Shown here: piece by piece, positions 25,101-38,512 of the stretch
Layout: every line of letters begins with the position of its first letter
How positions within the stretch are numbered: position 1 is the first letter of the stretch
From: Chrysomallon squamiferum
Taxonomy: Eukaryota; Mollusca; Gastropoda; Neomphalida; Peltospiridae
Length of the DNA stretch: 64,000 nt
Reading direction: 5' to 3'
Assembly (NCBI GenBank): GCA_012295275.1
Contig: CM022679.1
Span: forward strand, 16,179,842 to 16,243,841
Position numbers and translations under genes: made by a program
Notes under the pieces: model-generated
What the model saw: only the letters and a program-made list of their open reading frames with translations
Database searches by the model: none
Told to the model about the DNA's origin: nothing

Positions 25101-28100
25101 TGTCTAATTGTTTATTTTAAAAATATTAATTCATCCTATTGTTTTTTTTAGAAAAATATTAAAATGTCACTGTTTTTTTTTAAAAATATTAACTCGTCCC
25201 ATTGTTTATTTAGAAAAGTACTATCATATGTCATTGTTTACTAACAACAATATTAACGTTTCACTGCGAACAGGCCATTGATCGCGACCACGATGTGATC
25301 ACGTACTCAATTCCTGCAAACCAGCCCGCAGCATCGTACTGGCAGATCAACCCGGTTACAGGCAACGTCACAGCAATAAACCCAATCAACTTCGAAGATG
25401 CCACCAACAAAACCCATGGATAGTAAGTAATAACTGCATGCCAGGAAAAAAACACTGTTAAAATCTTTTTTTTAGAAATTCTACTGTCAAGAATAGCAAA
25501 AAACCAAATGAGTTAAATTCATTCTCAAAACAATGTATCTACTCTCTGTTAAATAATGAGGCATTTTAAAAATATCAGTTAATTTTTCTGTTTTATTTCA
25601 GTTTCAAATTTGAAGTGCAAGCATCAGATGGAAAATTCGTAGAACATGTTCCAGTGACTATATATGTCATTGTAAGTCTTAATATGAAAATTTAGTAACA
25701 TTCATTACTTGAATTTTATCTACTGTAAAATCTAAATTATTCACAATGGAGTTTTAATTTTATTTATAAATAATTATTTGTCAAGTTTTGTTTTCCACTG
25801 TAATGAATTAAAGGCTACTAGTTTTTACTCAAATTCATTCAGTCATATTTTCAGTGGAACACCTACATTTTTGGAGCTTGAACAATTATAGGGGCCCTTT
25901 GCAGTCAATCAGCAACAAGGTCTGTGGAACTACTGTTACCTTCAGTGGCAGTGTTCCATGCCAGGTTGTAAACATTTAAACAAACTCAGATGTTGATCAA
26001 AATGTTGAAGAAAGAGGGACTAAAATCACTTCTGGAGCCCTTCTGGGATTAGGGAACCAGAAGCTTAAGCTTCCTTAGTTTTATAATAGATGCACTAGTG
26101 TATATGGATGGTACAAGCCACACTGGAATGAACTTACTTCTGTTTGGTGTTCTCTTAAAACGATGTCTTATTTTAAACAGGACATATTTTTATTTCAGAT
26201 ATTCTAACTTCACCTACTTCGTACTGAAAACATTATTAACAAAAATTTAATTTAGTAAAACTTTTTTAAAATTGAAGCCTTTAGATTAGTTTTTATTTTT
26301 ATTTTTCTGTTATTGTTATTTATGATTACATCAGATTTGTGGTATATATTAATATATCTCTTTATATTTGTTTGTGTGTATGTATGGATGTATTTGTGTC
26401 AGTCTGTGTGTTTACACAAACACACACACACATATACATATTTATATTTATATACATTTGTTTTTATATGCATGTATTAGTCCTAAAATTCATTTTCTTT
26501 TCTACCATATATTTGTAAATTAAATTTCATCATAATTGCATATAACTGAAATTAAACTTATTTTATTTATAATGGTTTATTTCCTTGTTCTTCAGGACAT
26601 CAATAATAATGATCCCATCTTCAGGCCAGTGTTTTATTATGAGGAAATCCCAGAAGGCACAAAAGGAGGTAAGTAAAGTACATTATGTTCTATCCATTCA
26701 ATGATTCTTGTTAAATATATTCAAATTATCAATTTTATCTCATAAAAAGGAAAAAATATTATAATCACTATGCTAACAGTTACTCATGTTCCTATGCATT
26801 TTGACATATAAATGTAATTTTCCTGAGCACTGTTTAATTTGGAGTTTTAATGATTTAATTCCCTATTATTTAAAGATTGTGTTTTTCACAATGTAATGAA
26901 ATATTATTATAAGTGAAAAAGACTCATATTGGTTTCAGAATGTTTTATATTTATATTTGAATTTTTGTTATAGTTATTTTTTTCAAAATGTCATTTTATT
27001 ACAACTATTATTGTTATTATTATTTTGTTTATTTATTTATTTATTCATTTATTTACTTATTTCATTTCATTATATTTATAATTTATTTTACATTGCAGGT
27101 GTTTTTATTTATTTATTCATTTCATTTTATTTCATTTATTTATTTATTTATTCAATTCATTCATTTAATTTATTTGATTTATTTTATATTTAAATTTTAC
27201 AGGTGTGCCTATTGTTACTGTGACTGCGACAGACAAAGATTCAAACACCACAGAGTTTGGTCGTATTGAATATCGAATACAGTCAGGTGCTCAAGGAAAG
27301 TTTGAGGTCAACTACAAGACTGGACTGATAAAAACAACACCAACAGCAACATTTGACTACGACATCACCAAAGTCTACACCATGATTGTATGTGTGACAA
27401 ATTTAATCTCATTTTACTTTGTGGTGGTGGGAGGTTTTTTTTAATACCTTGTTTCATTTCTTAATGCCATTTTTTCTCAGTTACAAAATATTATTAAAAT
27501 TTTCTTTTTAAAATGACATTTAAAAAAATAAATACCAAAATTATTATCTTAAAAAATAATAATAATGTTTTCTTGTTTGTGGGTAGGTGCATAGCACACA
27601 TTTTTTGTTGCTAATAAATAACTTTTCATGGAAATATGACATGTGATATTTTTTGTTACATCATTATTATACAGCATCAACTAACAAAAAGAGACCATTA
27701 ATTATAAAGTATGATGTTATGATTATTAAAATATAAACTGATTGTTCAACCACATGCCTCTGTACAAGAAAGATGCTGTTTTTCTTTCAGGTTGTTGCCC
27801 ATGATGGTGGCAACCCGCAGAAGACTGGAACAGCCACAGTTCAGGTGAAGATAAAAGATGCCAATAATAAAGATCCTTATTTCAAACCAGTCTCCCAGAG
27901 AGTGGATGTCAAAGAAGGTAAGTGACTGCATGTTTAAGTATTCAAATACAGTATCTGTGATGTATGTCTGCATATTTATGTGTACACACATACATACAAA
28001 CATAAATAAGTCTGTTTCTCTATTTATTTATTATTTTGCTTACAGGATTATTATTATTATCATTATTATTATTATTGTTGTTGTTGTTGTTATTATTATT

Positions 28101-28750
28101 GTTATGTTATTATTATTGTTATTATTATTATTATTATTATTGTTATTGTTATTATTAAAGTCAGATGGTCACTTAGTGAAGAGAATATTACAGTTTATCT
28201 TTATTGGTATTATTATTTTTATTTTTTATTTTAGATGCAGCAATAGGTACATCTGTTACAACTATAGTAGCAAGGGACCCAGATGCAAACTTCAAACTGA
28301 AGTATGAATTTATTGAGCCAATAACAGCAATCAACCCAGAAGGAAGACCTGTTGATTCACAAATTATTCCTTTTAAGGTGAAAAAAAGGGAGAAAATGTG
28401 TTTCCATAGCTGCAGTTTTATCCTGAAAAAGACAGAAGCAATAATGAATTAATCTTTAAAATGTTGTTGTTTTTTTTGCTGCTATAAAAATTTTGTCTCT
28501 TCTTTTTGAAGACATTTTTTAAATCATTATTTACATCTTAGGTTTCTTTTTTAGGAAATTATGTTTCTATATATTTTTTAATATAGTAATTTGATTATTT
28601 CTTAGGACAGGCCAAGGCACTGTTAAACTACTGTATATTGATCTTTGTATTGTTTTTATTTTTCACACAATTTTAATTTTTATCTTAAAATTGGTATACT
28701 TAGAGCAAAATATGTAAAATATTTTGTTTACCTTTTAGAATTTCTTTTCT

Positions 28751-28781
<31 letters not shown>

Positions 28782-31048
28782 GGTTCACTTATATTGTATT
28801 TTTGTGGTTTTTTTGGTTTCTTTTTTGATATATTTTTTTTTTTTTCTCTCAGAACTGGTTTAGAGTAGAACGAGATACTGGTTATGTCCGCGTAAATGAT
28901 CTTCTTGATCGTGACAAGGCCTCAGTGTTGACATTGACGATGCGAGTCACAGACACCAAAGCAACTACATTGCAGACTGGAACAGGTGAAGTGTCTAATA
29001 CAATACTGCAGCAATGATCAGACTATCCATTTTTTAACTAGCTCAGCTAATTTGAATATTTCTGATGATTATATTGTGGAATTTAAATTGAGAGTTTTTA
29101 ACAGTCTAATTTTTTCTCAAGTTATTAATAATTGCAATTTAAATGATGATTTGAAAATTTAAATTGAGAGTTTTTAACAAATTAAGCTTATCTCAAGTAT
29201 TTAATAATTTAGTCAAATGAAAATTATAACATCTCGTGTATTTAATAATTACAATTTTAATGATAATGTTTTGAAAATTTTATAAATTAACATATTTGAT
29301 AATTACAATATCAATAGTTAGACAAAATTTAATAGTTTTAAAATTATATGATCTCATGAATTTATTTGACATTTTAATGATGATGTTTTAAAAATTATAT
29401 AAATTAATGTAGTTAATTACAGTTTCAGTGATAATGCTCTGATAATTATATGATCTCGTGTATTTGACAATTACAGTTTCAGTGATAATTATGCGATCTC
29501 GTGTATTTGACAATTACAGTTTCAGTGATAATTATGCGATCTCATCTCGTGTATTTGACAATTACAGTTTCAGTGATAATGCTCTGATAATTATATGATC
29601 TCGTGTATTTGACAATTACAGTTTCAGTGATAATTATGCAATCTTGTGTATTTGACAATTACAGTTTCAGTGATAATTATGCGATCTCGTGTATTTGACA
29701 ATTACAGTTTCAGTGATAATTATGCGATCTCGTGTATTTGACAATTACAGCTTCAGTGATAATGCTCTGATAATTATATGATCTCGTGTATTTGACAATT
29801 ACAGTTTCAGTGATAATTATGCAATCTCGTGTATTTGACAATTACAGTTTCAGTGATAATTATGCGATCTCGTGTATTTGACAATTACAGTTTCAGTGAT
29901 AATTATGCGATTTCGTGTATTTGACAATTACAGTTTCAGTGATAATTATGCAATCTCGTGTATTTGACAATTACAGTTTCAGTGATAATGATCTGACTAT
30001 TACAGGGACAATGATCATCACAGTTCTGGAGGTGAATGACCAGTCTCCGCAGTGGCCTGATGCTCCGTACAGCATTGAAATCAACGAGGAGCAAGCCGTG
30101 GGAACTTTCATCATGACACTGATAGCTCGAGACAGCGACGACTCCATCGCTTCCTACGTGATCGTCAACAACCCTCACAACTACTTCGCTGTGTCCCCTT
30201 TCACTGGTACACTCCTCTTTCCTTAGCTTTCTTTTTATTATTTTTATTGTTATGTTATGTTATGTTATGTTATATTGTATTGTATTATGTTATATTATGT
30301 TATATTATATTATGTTGTATTATATTGTATAATGTTGTATTATGTTGTATTATATTATATTGCATTACATTATTTCATTTCACATTAAGCTATGATATTT
30401 TATGCTATTTTATTTGATCTTTTATTTATTTTACTTTCTTATTTATTTATTTTTTATTATTATATTATTATTAATGTTATAAATACTTTTTTTATTTAGA
30501 TATTTTTGTTTGTTGTTGTTGTTCATAGTGCATGGGTTCATTTAGTGATATCTAGGTTATTTTTATCTTTTTGTTCATTAATGTATTTAATCATTCAGCT
30601 TGTTTTTAACTCTTTAAACTATGTTCAGCCCATTGCCGACTATGATTTATAAAATGATTTTTAACTTGCAAATATATGTCTATAAAAATGTTGCAGAAGA
30701 GTATACAGCTCTGTGGCAACAGTATTTCCTACTCATTATCTGTTCTGTCTTTACCTCATTATGTATCATTCTGACTGCATACTTAAACAAAACATTTTTT
30801 CGTTTATTATTTATTTATTTTTTATTACACAGGTGTGTTAACAGTAAAGAACAGAATTGACTATGACAAAGAGCCGTTTGTCGGATTTACAAGATTCACA
30901 GTGAGGGCTACAGACAGTGGCTTTCCTCAGAGAAGCAATGACACCACCATTAGTGTTACTATCAAAAACATCAATGATAACAGTCCAATATTTGAGCAGG
31001 TTTGTCTCATTGATAGTGCCCCTCTCTCTTTCCTTCTTCTTTTCTTGT

Positions 31049-31125
<77 letters not shown>

Positions 31126-33176
31126 AGAGCTTTTTTTTCTGTTCTACTCATCTGTAGTGTGCTATCTCAATTCTACTTTGCACTGCTCGAGTTTCCTTTT
31201 TTCCTACTATTGTTTTTTACTTTATCTCATTTCACTGTTTATATGTATTTTACAGAATACTTATAATCAGGAGATACCTGAAAACATTTTATCTTATTTC
31301 ACTTTTCACTGTTTATGTGTACTTTACAGAATGCTTATAACCTGGAGATATCTGAAAACATTTTATCTGATTTCACTGTTTATGTGTATTTCACAGAATA
31401 CTTATAACCAGGAGATACCTGAAAACACTTTATCTTATTTCACTTTTTATGTGTATTTCACAGAATACTTATAACCAGGAGATACCTGAAAACACTTTAT
31501 CTTATTTCACAGAATACCTATAACCAGGAGATACCTGAAAACATGTTATCTTATTTCACTGTTTATGTGTATTTCACAGAATACTTATAACCAGGAGATA
31601 CCTGAAAACACTTTATCTTATTTCACTGTTTATGTGTATTTCACAGAATACTTATAACCAGGAGATACCTGATAACATGTTATCTTATTTCACTGTTTAT
31701 GTGTATTTCACAGAATACTTATAACCAGGAGATACCTGAAAACATGTTATCTTATTTCACTGTTTATGTGTATTTCACAGAATACTTATAACCAGGAGAT
31801 ACCTGAAAACATGTTATCTTATTTCACTGTTTATGTGTATTTCACAGAATACTTATAACCAGGAGATATCTGAAAACACTTTATCTTATTTCACTGTTTA
31901 TGTATATTTCACAGAATACTTATAACCAGGAGATACCTGAAAACACCCCTGCATGGACAAAGCTGATGACAGTTAATGCCAGAGACGGCGACCGGGAAGA
32001 TTTTGGGGTGGTGGAATACAAACTTGACCCTAAGGAAACTCGATTCAGAATTGACAAAAAAACAGTAAGATGTCTGAGAACTTGTTTAAAAGAAATGAAT
32101 TTCTTATTTGACAAAGTGTTGTAAACAATTTATAAAATAACTCAAATAAAATAATACTATGTCTTTAGATACACATAAAACAGATATATATTTATATTTA
32201 TGTGTGAACTTAAAGACATACATACACACATATACAGATAAAGCAACACACACATGCATACACATTGTGACATAACCTGACATGAAATAGTGTATATAAA
32301 TTACAGATGATAATCAAAAACATTTACATTGACAACGACTGTGAAAACAAAAACCATGCATTTTTAAAATGACAATAACACTAGCCTTATCTGACAACCT
32401 GCAAGTTTGGCATTTACCTCTGTCTGTGTATGTGAGGGCATTCTAAACAATTAGCTTATTTAATAATAACTGATAAAAAGTAAATATGCCTGTGAAAAAC
32501 TAGTGTGGTGTCTGTCTATGCAGGGTGTTCTTCAGCTCACTGATAAGGCAGATTTGGATCGGGAAGTTCAGTCTGTGATCGCACTTCAGGTGGTTGCCTA
32601 TGACAGCCCAGAACATCCCGATGTGAGGAGAAACATCAGCGTCCCAGTAAGATTTTAGTCATAATGTGAACTATTCACATTTCAGTAAATGTTTATAAAC
32701 ATGCATCTCTTTCCATGTCTTTTCTCTCCATCTCCTTTTCACTCACTCTCTCTGTCCCTCTCTGTAATTATATAAATCTGTTTAGACAGATATGGCAGCC
32801 CTAATGAAGATGAAACCAGAAATCAACCATTCTGTCATGTTATTCCTTGTATTTATAGTTAGAGAGATATAGACTAATTAAATTTATTTTATGTTAATAA
32901 TCACACACACACACACACATAAACTCACATATTCAATTGTTCATAACATTCTCTGTTTTTAGGTTTACTTCATTCTACAAGACATAAATGACAATGATCC
33001 TAGACTGAGTTCTGACAACTACGAAGCCACAATTATAGAAACTATTGACATTGGGGCTCAGGTTATTCGTGTGTTTGCTACAGATCCTGATTTTGGTTTG
33101 AATGCATCCATTGCATACAAAGCTGTCCCAAATTCAGGAAAACCTGGTAAGTTTGTTTCTGTGTGTGTGGGTGGGT

Positions 33177-33241
<65 letters not shown>

Positions 33242-33795
33242 GTTTGTTTGTTTGTTTGTTTGTTTGTGTCATGTGTGTGTTTGCATTAGCATGAAAGTAT
33301 TTTAGGTTACATATAAATCATGGAATCATTGTGTAAGTATAGGAACTGCTTATAGATATTTACATACTTTTGCATGAGTAAGTGTCTGTATATGATAGTA
33401 TATAGTGTAATACAACTAAAGATATATATGTTATTTGAAATCAAATTATTATTATTTTCAGCCAAAGCTTTAAGCCTGTTTAATGTTGGCCCCCAGTCAG
33501 GGCAGATAACTGTTGATGCAAATCTGAGAGGTCAGGCAGGTGTGTATCTGTTTCAAGTGAGCGCCATTGACAGACTGGGAGCACCTGATGGAAGAAAATC
33601 AGTTGCTAATATTAAAATTACTGTTACCTCAGCGACAAACTCTCCACCAAAATGGACGAGGCCACCCTACACAAATTACAACATTTCTGTCTTAGAGGTG
33701 TGTAGAATAAACTGATTCATCAGTAACCGTCTTCTGAAGTTCTTAGCAACATGGGATGTAGATAACCTGTAACCTGAATTTTATTTATGTGTGTG

Positions 33796-33869
<74 letters not shown>

Positions 33870-33991
33870 AGGGAATATGTGTAATATATGAAGTTTTCAG
33901 GTATTATGAGTAATGTCTGATTCACTCTGGAATTATGTATAATCCATAAAAAATGCAGGTATACATACATACATAGATAGATAGATGGACA

Positions 33992-34038
<47 letters not shown>

Positions 34039-35008
34039 GTATGTGTATATTTCTAATATATGCAAAACAATAATCTACAAAACCACAAATCATATTTTGA
34101 TATCTATATCATTATTTATTTCCTGGAATCATTTTCAAGAGCCAATTTATTACACAGAAAAATAATGTCAAACAAATATTATATTAACACAAACTCTAAT
34201 ATGAAATTTTTATTTATTTTATTTTATTTATTTATTTATTTTATTTATTTATTTATTTAACTGTTTGTTTATTTGACAGAGTCAGTACTTAGGAATGTTG
34301 GTGTACAGTGCTCATGCAAAGGACAACGATACTGGAGAGCCTGGAAAGGTGGACTACAGTTTCCTGGTGCCAGGTCAGGGATATGTGCAGAAAACAAAAG
34401 CTTTCCGAATAAACCCAGTAACAGGGGTTATCAGAGCCGAGATTGTGTTTGACAGAGAGGGTCCTGAACCAAGATATGTTGTAAGTATATGTCATACAAT
34501 GCACGTTTTTATGTTTTTATCGTATTCATTTTTCTCATTTCAAAGATTTCCTGTTTTTCAACCTTTTCTTTTCTTTAAAAAATTTTAAATTAATTTTATT
34601 TGTTTTTAATTGTATCTTTATGAAATTGCTTGAATTTTCCTTTACTTATTTATTTATTAACTTAATTTACTTTTATTAATTTTGTATTATATTTTATACT
34701 TTTTTATTAATGTAGGTAGACCTAATTATTTATTTTTTTTTTTTTATATATATAGAGAGAGACAGAGAGACACACATACACATATGTTTTCATTTGTCTA
34801 CTTGTTAACTTTTATTGCATTTAATATTATTTGTTTTTATATTATATAAAGTTCATTATCTATATTATAATAATTCATAATTATATATATAAATGTATGT
34901 ATGTATATGTATGTGCAAATGTATGTAATTATATATGTAAATGTTATGTATATATGTATGTATGTATGTACATATGTACATAGATGTGTGTGTGTGTGTG
35001 TGTGTGGA

Positions 35009-35062
<54 letters not shown>

Positions 35063-37698
35063 ATCCATTAAATAAAGTCTGAGTTTACTTTTAAAACAGC
35101 TGGAACTAGCAGCACGCGATCGTGGCAGTCCTCGTTTGGTGCAGACCAGATTTTTGTTTATTAACATCCTTGATGTAGATGATAACAAACCAAGATTTGA
35201 AATGGAGGTAAATCAAATGTCATCATATATATATATATCAAATTTTACCTTTATTTTTTTCTTATAATTATTATTATTTTTATATATTTTTTTTGATTTT
35301 TGAGCTAGAAGATTTAAAAATATGTATATTTTTTAACAATTTAACTTATTTAAAACGAACAAAATATAATATTAAATTTGGTTTTTATTTGGCATGTCTT
35401 TTTCTTAATTCATAATTGTTACATAATTTATAAATTTACTAATAGTATAATATATGGTGATTACTGTTTGAACTCTTAAAATGACATATGTTTAAAATAC
35501 ATGAAATAAAATGTTAAGATTTGTATTTTATTTCTTAAATAATTAAAAAATTTACTTACATTGATATATATATAATACATAGTGATTACTATTCTGTGTC
35601 ATTTTTAAATGTATGTGTGATATTTAACAGAACGGCAGAACAAAACCTATTGTATTTAAAAAAGTGAAAGAATCAGCCAGAATAGGAACATTTGTTGGTG
35701 AGCTCAATGCTACAGATGCAGATTCTGAGAAATATTCTAAGATATACTATAAAATTATCAGTAAGTAGAATGTATAAATATTTCATAGACTGCATAAACA
35801 AAAATATTATTTTATAGATTAGATAAATAACAGTATTTTAGAGATTATGTAAATAATTGTATTTTACAGATTTAATAAATATATTATTTTAGTGATTAAG
35901 TAGTTGTATGTTACATTGTATAGATAATTTTACAAACTATATATAGTTGTATTTTGTAAATTATGTACACAAACTGTATTGTTTATAATAACATAGATGT
36001 ATAGATGCATAAATAATTGTATTTTATAGACTGTGTAAATATTTGTATTTTGTAAGATTGTATAAATATTTTTTATCTATAAAGTATAAATAATTCTATT
36101 ACATATCTTATAGACAAACAAATTACAGATATTTAAAAACACACACACAAACTCATACATATATATAAATATCTATTTGCCTACCTACCTACCTGTTTAC
36201 CTGTCTCTAAATCTGTTTATCTCACTATATTTGTTTTTGTGTTATCAGGTGGAAATGAGGATAAAACATTCTGGTTGAACAGTACTACAGGCAAGATGTA
36301 CCTCAATAAGAGACTTGACCACGAGAAGCAGTCACGGTATCAGCTGTATGTCTACGCCAGCAACAACATCAGTGACTACACCGTCAAGACAAGTCGACGT
36401 CGCAGGTCCACTGACCCCAGCATTGCACCTGTTGTCATCCCTGTGGAGGATGAGAATGATGCTGCTCCAGTGTTTGTAGGATTCAATTCACCTGTTCCTG
36501 GTGCTAAGGAGTATTATGGATGTAAATTTTCTTTTTATCATTTCTGTTATTGTTAATTAAAACATACTGGTCCAGTGTTAATTATTTTGCTGTATGAATT
36601 CAGCAAAATCTGAGATGTAACTGAATATACATTAATTCCTTCTTAAAAAGCCCATTAAAGCATTTCCCATTCCAAACAAAGCCTCATAACATTTTTTTTT
36701 ACCAAACACCATGGTATGTATTTTCATGTCTTTAGGCAGATAAAAGAATATCAGTACTTTGCAGCAGATATTCCAAATTAAAAATTGAAAAAATCTTTTT
36801 TTTAAAAAATGACAAAAGTTTTTTTCTTAAATCAACAATAAGTAATTATAAAACAACAAAACAAATATTTTATTACAAAAGATATTACACACGCTGCTTC
36901 TTAATCAGCTAAATTGATTCCAAAATGATGAAACAAACGTTCTCTTACAAAAGGTATTCCAAACACTGCATCCTACGGACAGAGCATTGTGTCAGTTTCA
37001 GCGACAGATGGATTCCCAGGGCCCAAGTGGAGTGAGGTTCTCCATAAACTCTGGCAACAAGGACAACGTGTTCAACATACAGCCAGAGACTGGACTGGTG
37101 ACCAACCAGCTCCTCCTGAACACTCGCACCTTTCAGAGCTTCGTGCTGACAGTGGAAGCCAGTGACAACACCACACGCATACCTCCAGTCACTGCACCTG
37201 TTAAAGTTAGTGTTAATATCGTCTTTTATTTCTTTATATTTATTAGCTTTCTATAGTAAAACCAAAATTTGTTAATTAAGTAAGTGCTTCTTTTGATTTT
37301 TGATTTATTTATTATTGTTATTGTTTTAATTAATTTATTTATTTTATTCTCATTTTATTTATGTAGTCTTTATTTTTATTTCATTTCAGTTTATTTGTTT
37401 TTATTTTATTTATATATTAATTTTATTTTATTTTATTTTATTTATTTAGTACAATAAACTTTTTTCTTTTAGTTTTGTTTGGTTGATATTTTTTGGGTGG
37501 GAAATTGTTGGTTTTGTTGTTATAGAAGTAGATTCTATTCTTGCTTTTTTTAATGCAAAAAAATGAAAACTATTTCTTGTATTTTCCTTTTATTTTGTAT
37601 TTATATTATTTTTATAGGAAAGATTTTTTATATTTCTTGGCTGTTATTTTTATTTATTTTTGTCACCTGTAGACTGTTTTGTTTTTGTTTTTGTGGAC

Positions 37699-37751
<53 letters not shown>

Positions 37752-38477
37752 AGGACTTTTTTTTGTGTGTGTGTGGTTTTGTTTTGTTTGTGTTGTTTGT
37801 CTTTTCTTTTTGTCAGTGTTTTTTTTACAAATTTTGTATTTTTTTTTAATAAAATATTTCAGATATTTGTCACATCACCAGGATCAGAGGTCAAACTTGT
37901 CATTAACCAGAAAGCATCAGAAGTTCAAAACTATGTTACACAGATTCAGAGGTACTTCAACATTTTGTTTATCCTCATAGTTATGTGCTGACAGTATTGT
38001 TAATATGAAGTAATTTATTAATATGAAGTAATTAATGTTATTTATTTATATAATTTTACATATTTCTTCTTCTTCTTCTTCTTCTTCTTCTTCTTCTTCT
38101 TCTTCTCCTTCTTCTTCTTATTATTATTATTATTATTATTATTTTATTTGCTACCTCACACACTGTAGTATTTTATACAAACAAAAATAATTCAGCGTAC
38201 TGTTATGTATTGCTTAGTTATAATTCATTCAGTGTGTCTCTGCCAATTTTGTTACACATTCTTTTATTATATCTGATACTATGGTATGTTCAGATGAGTA
38301 ATATTAATGTGATTTTTTTTTTGTTGTTGTTTATTTAGAATTCTTCAAAAACAGAAAAATATTCACTATGTCTGCATCACCAACATTCGAGATCATCTCC
38401 GACCAGATGGCACAATTTCTGACTCAACGTGAGTTCCTTTATCTTTTTTTTTTGTTGTTGTTGTATTCAGTGGCTTT

Positions 38478-38512
<35 letters not shown>

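Noticed and set aside
25850-26120. Less AT-rich segment in the intron after exon 25602-25671, examined as a possible exon or SINE
   Set aside because: No splice-compatible reading frame, no box A/B pattern and no terminal repeats. It stays unclassified intron.
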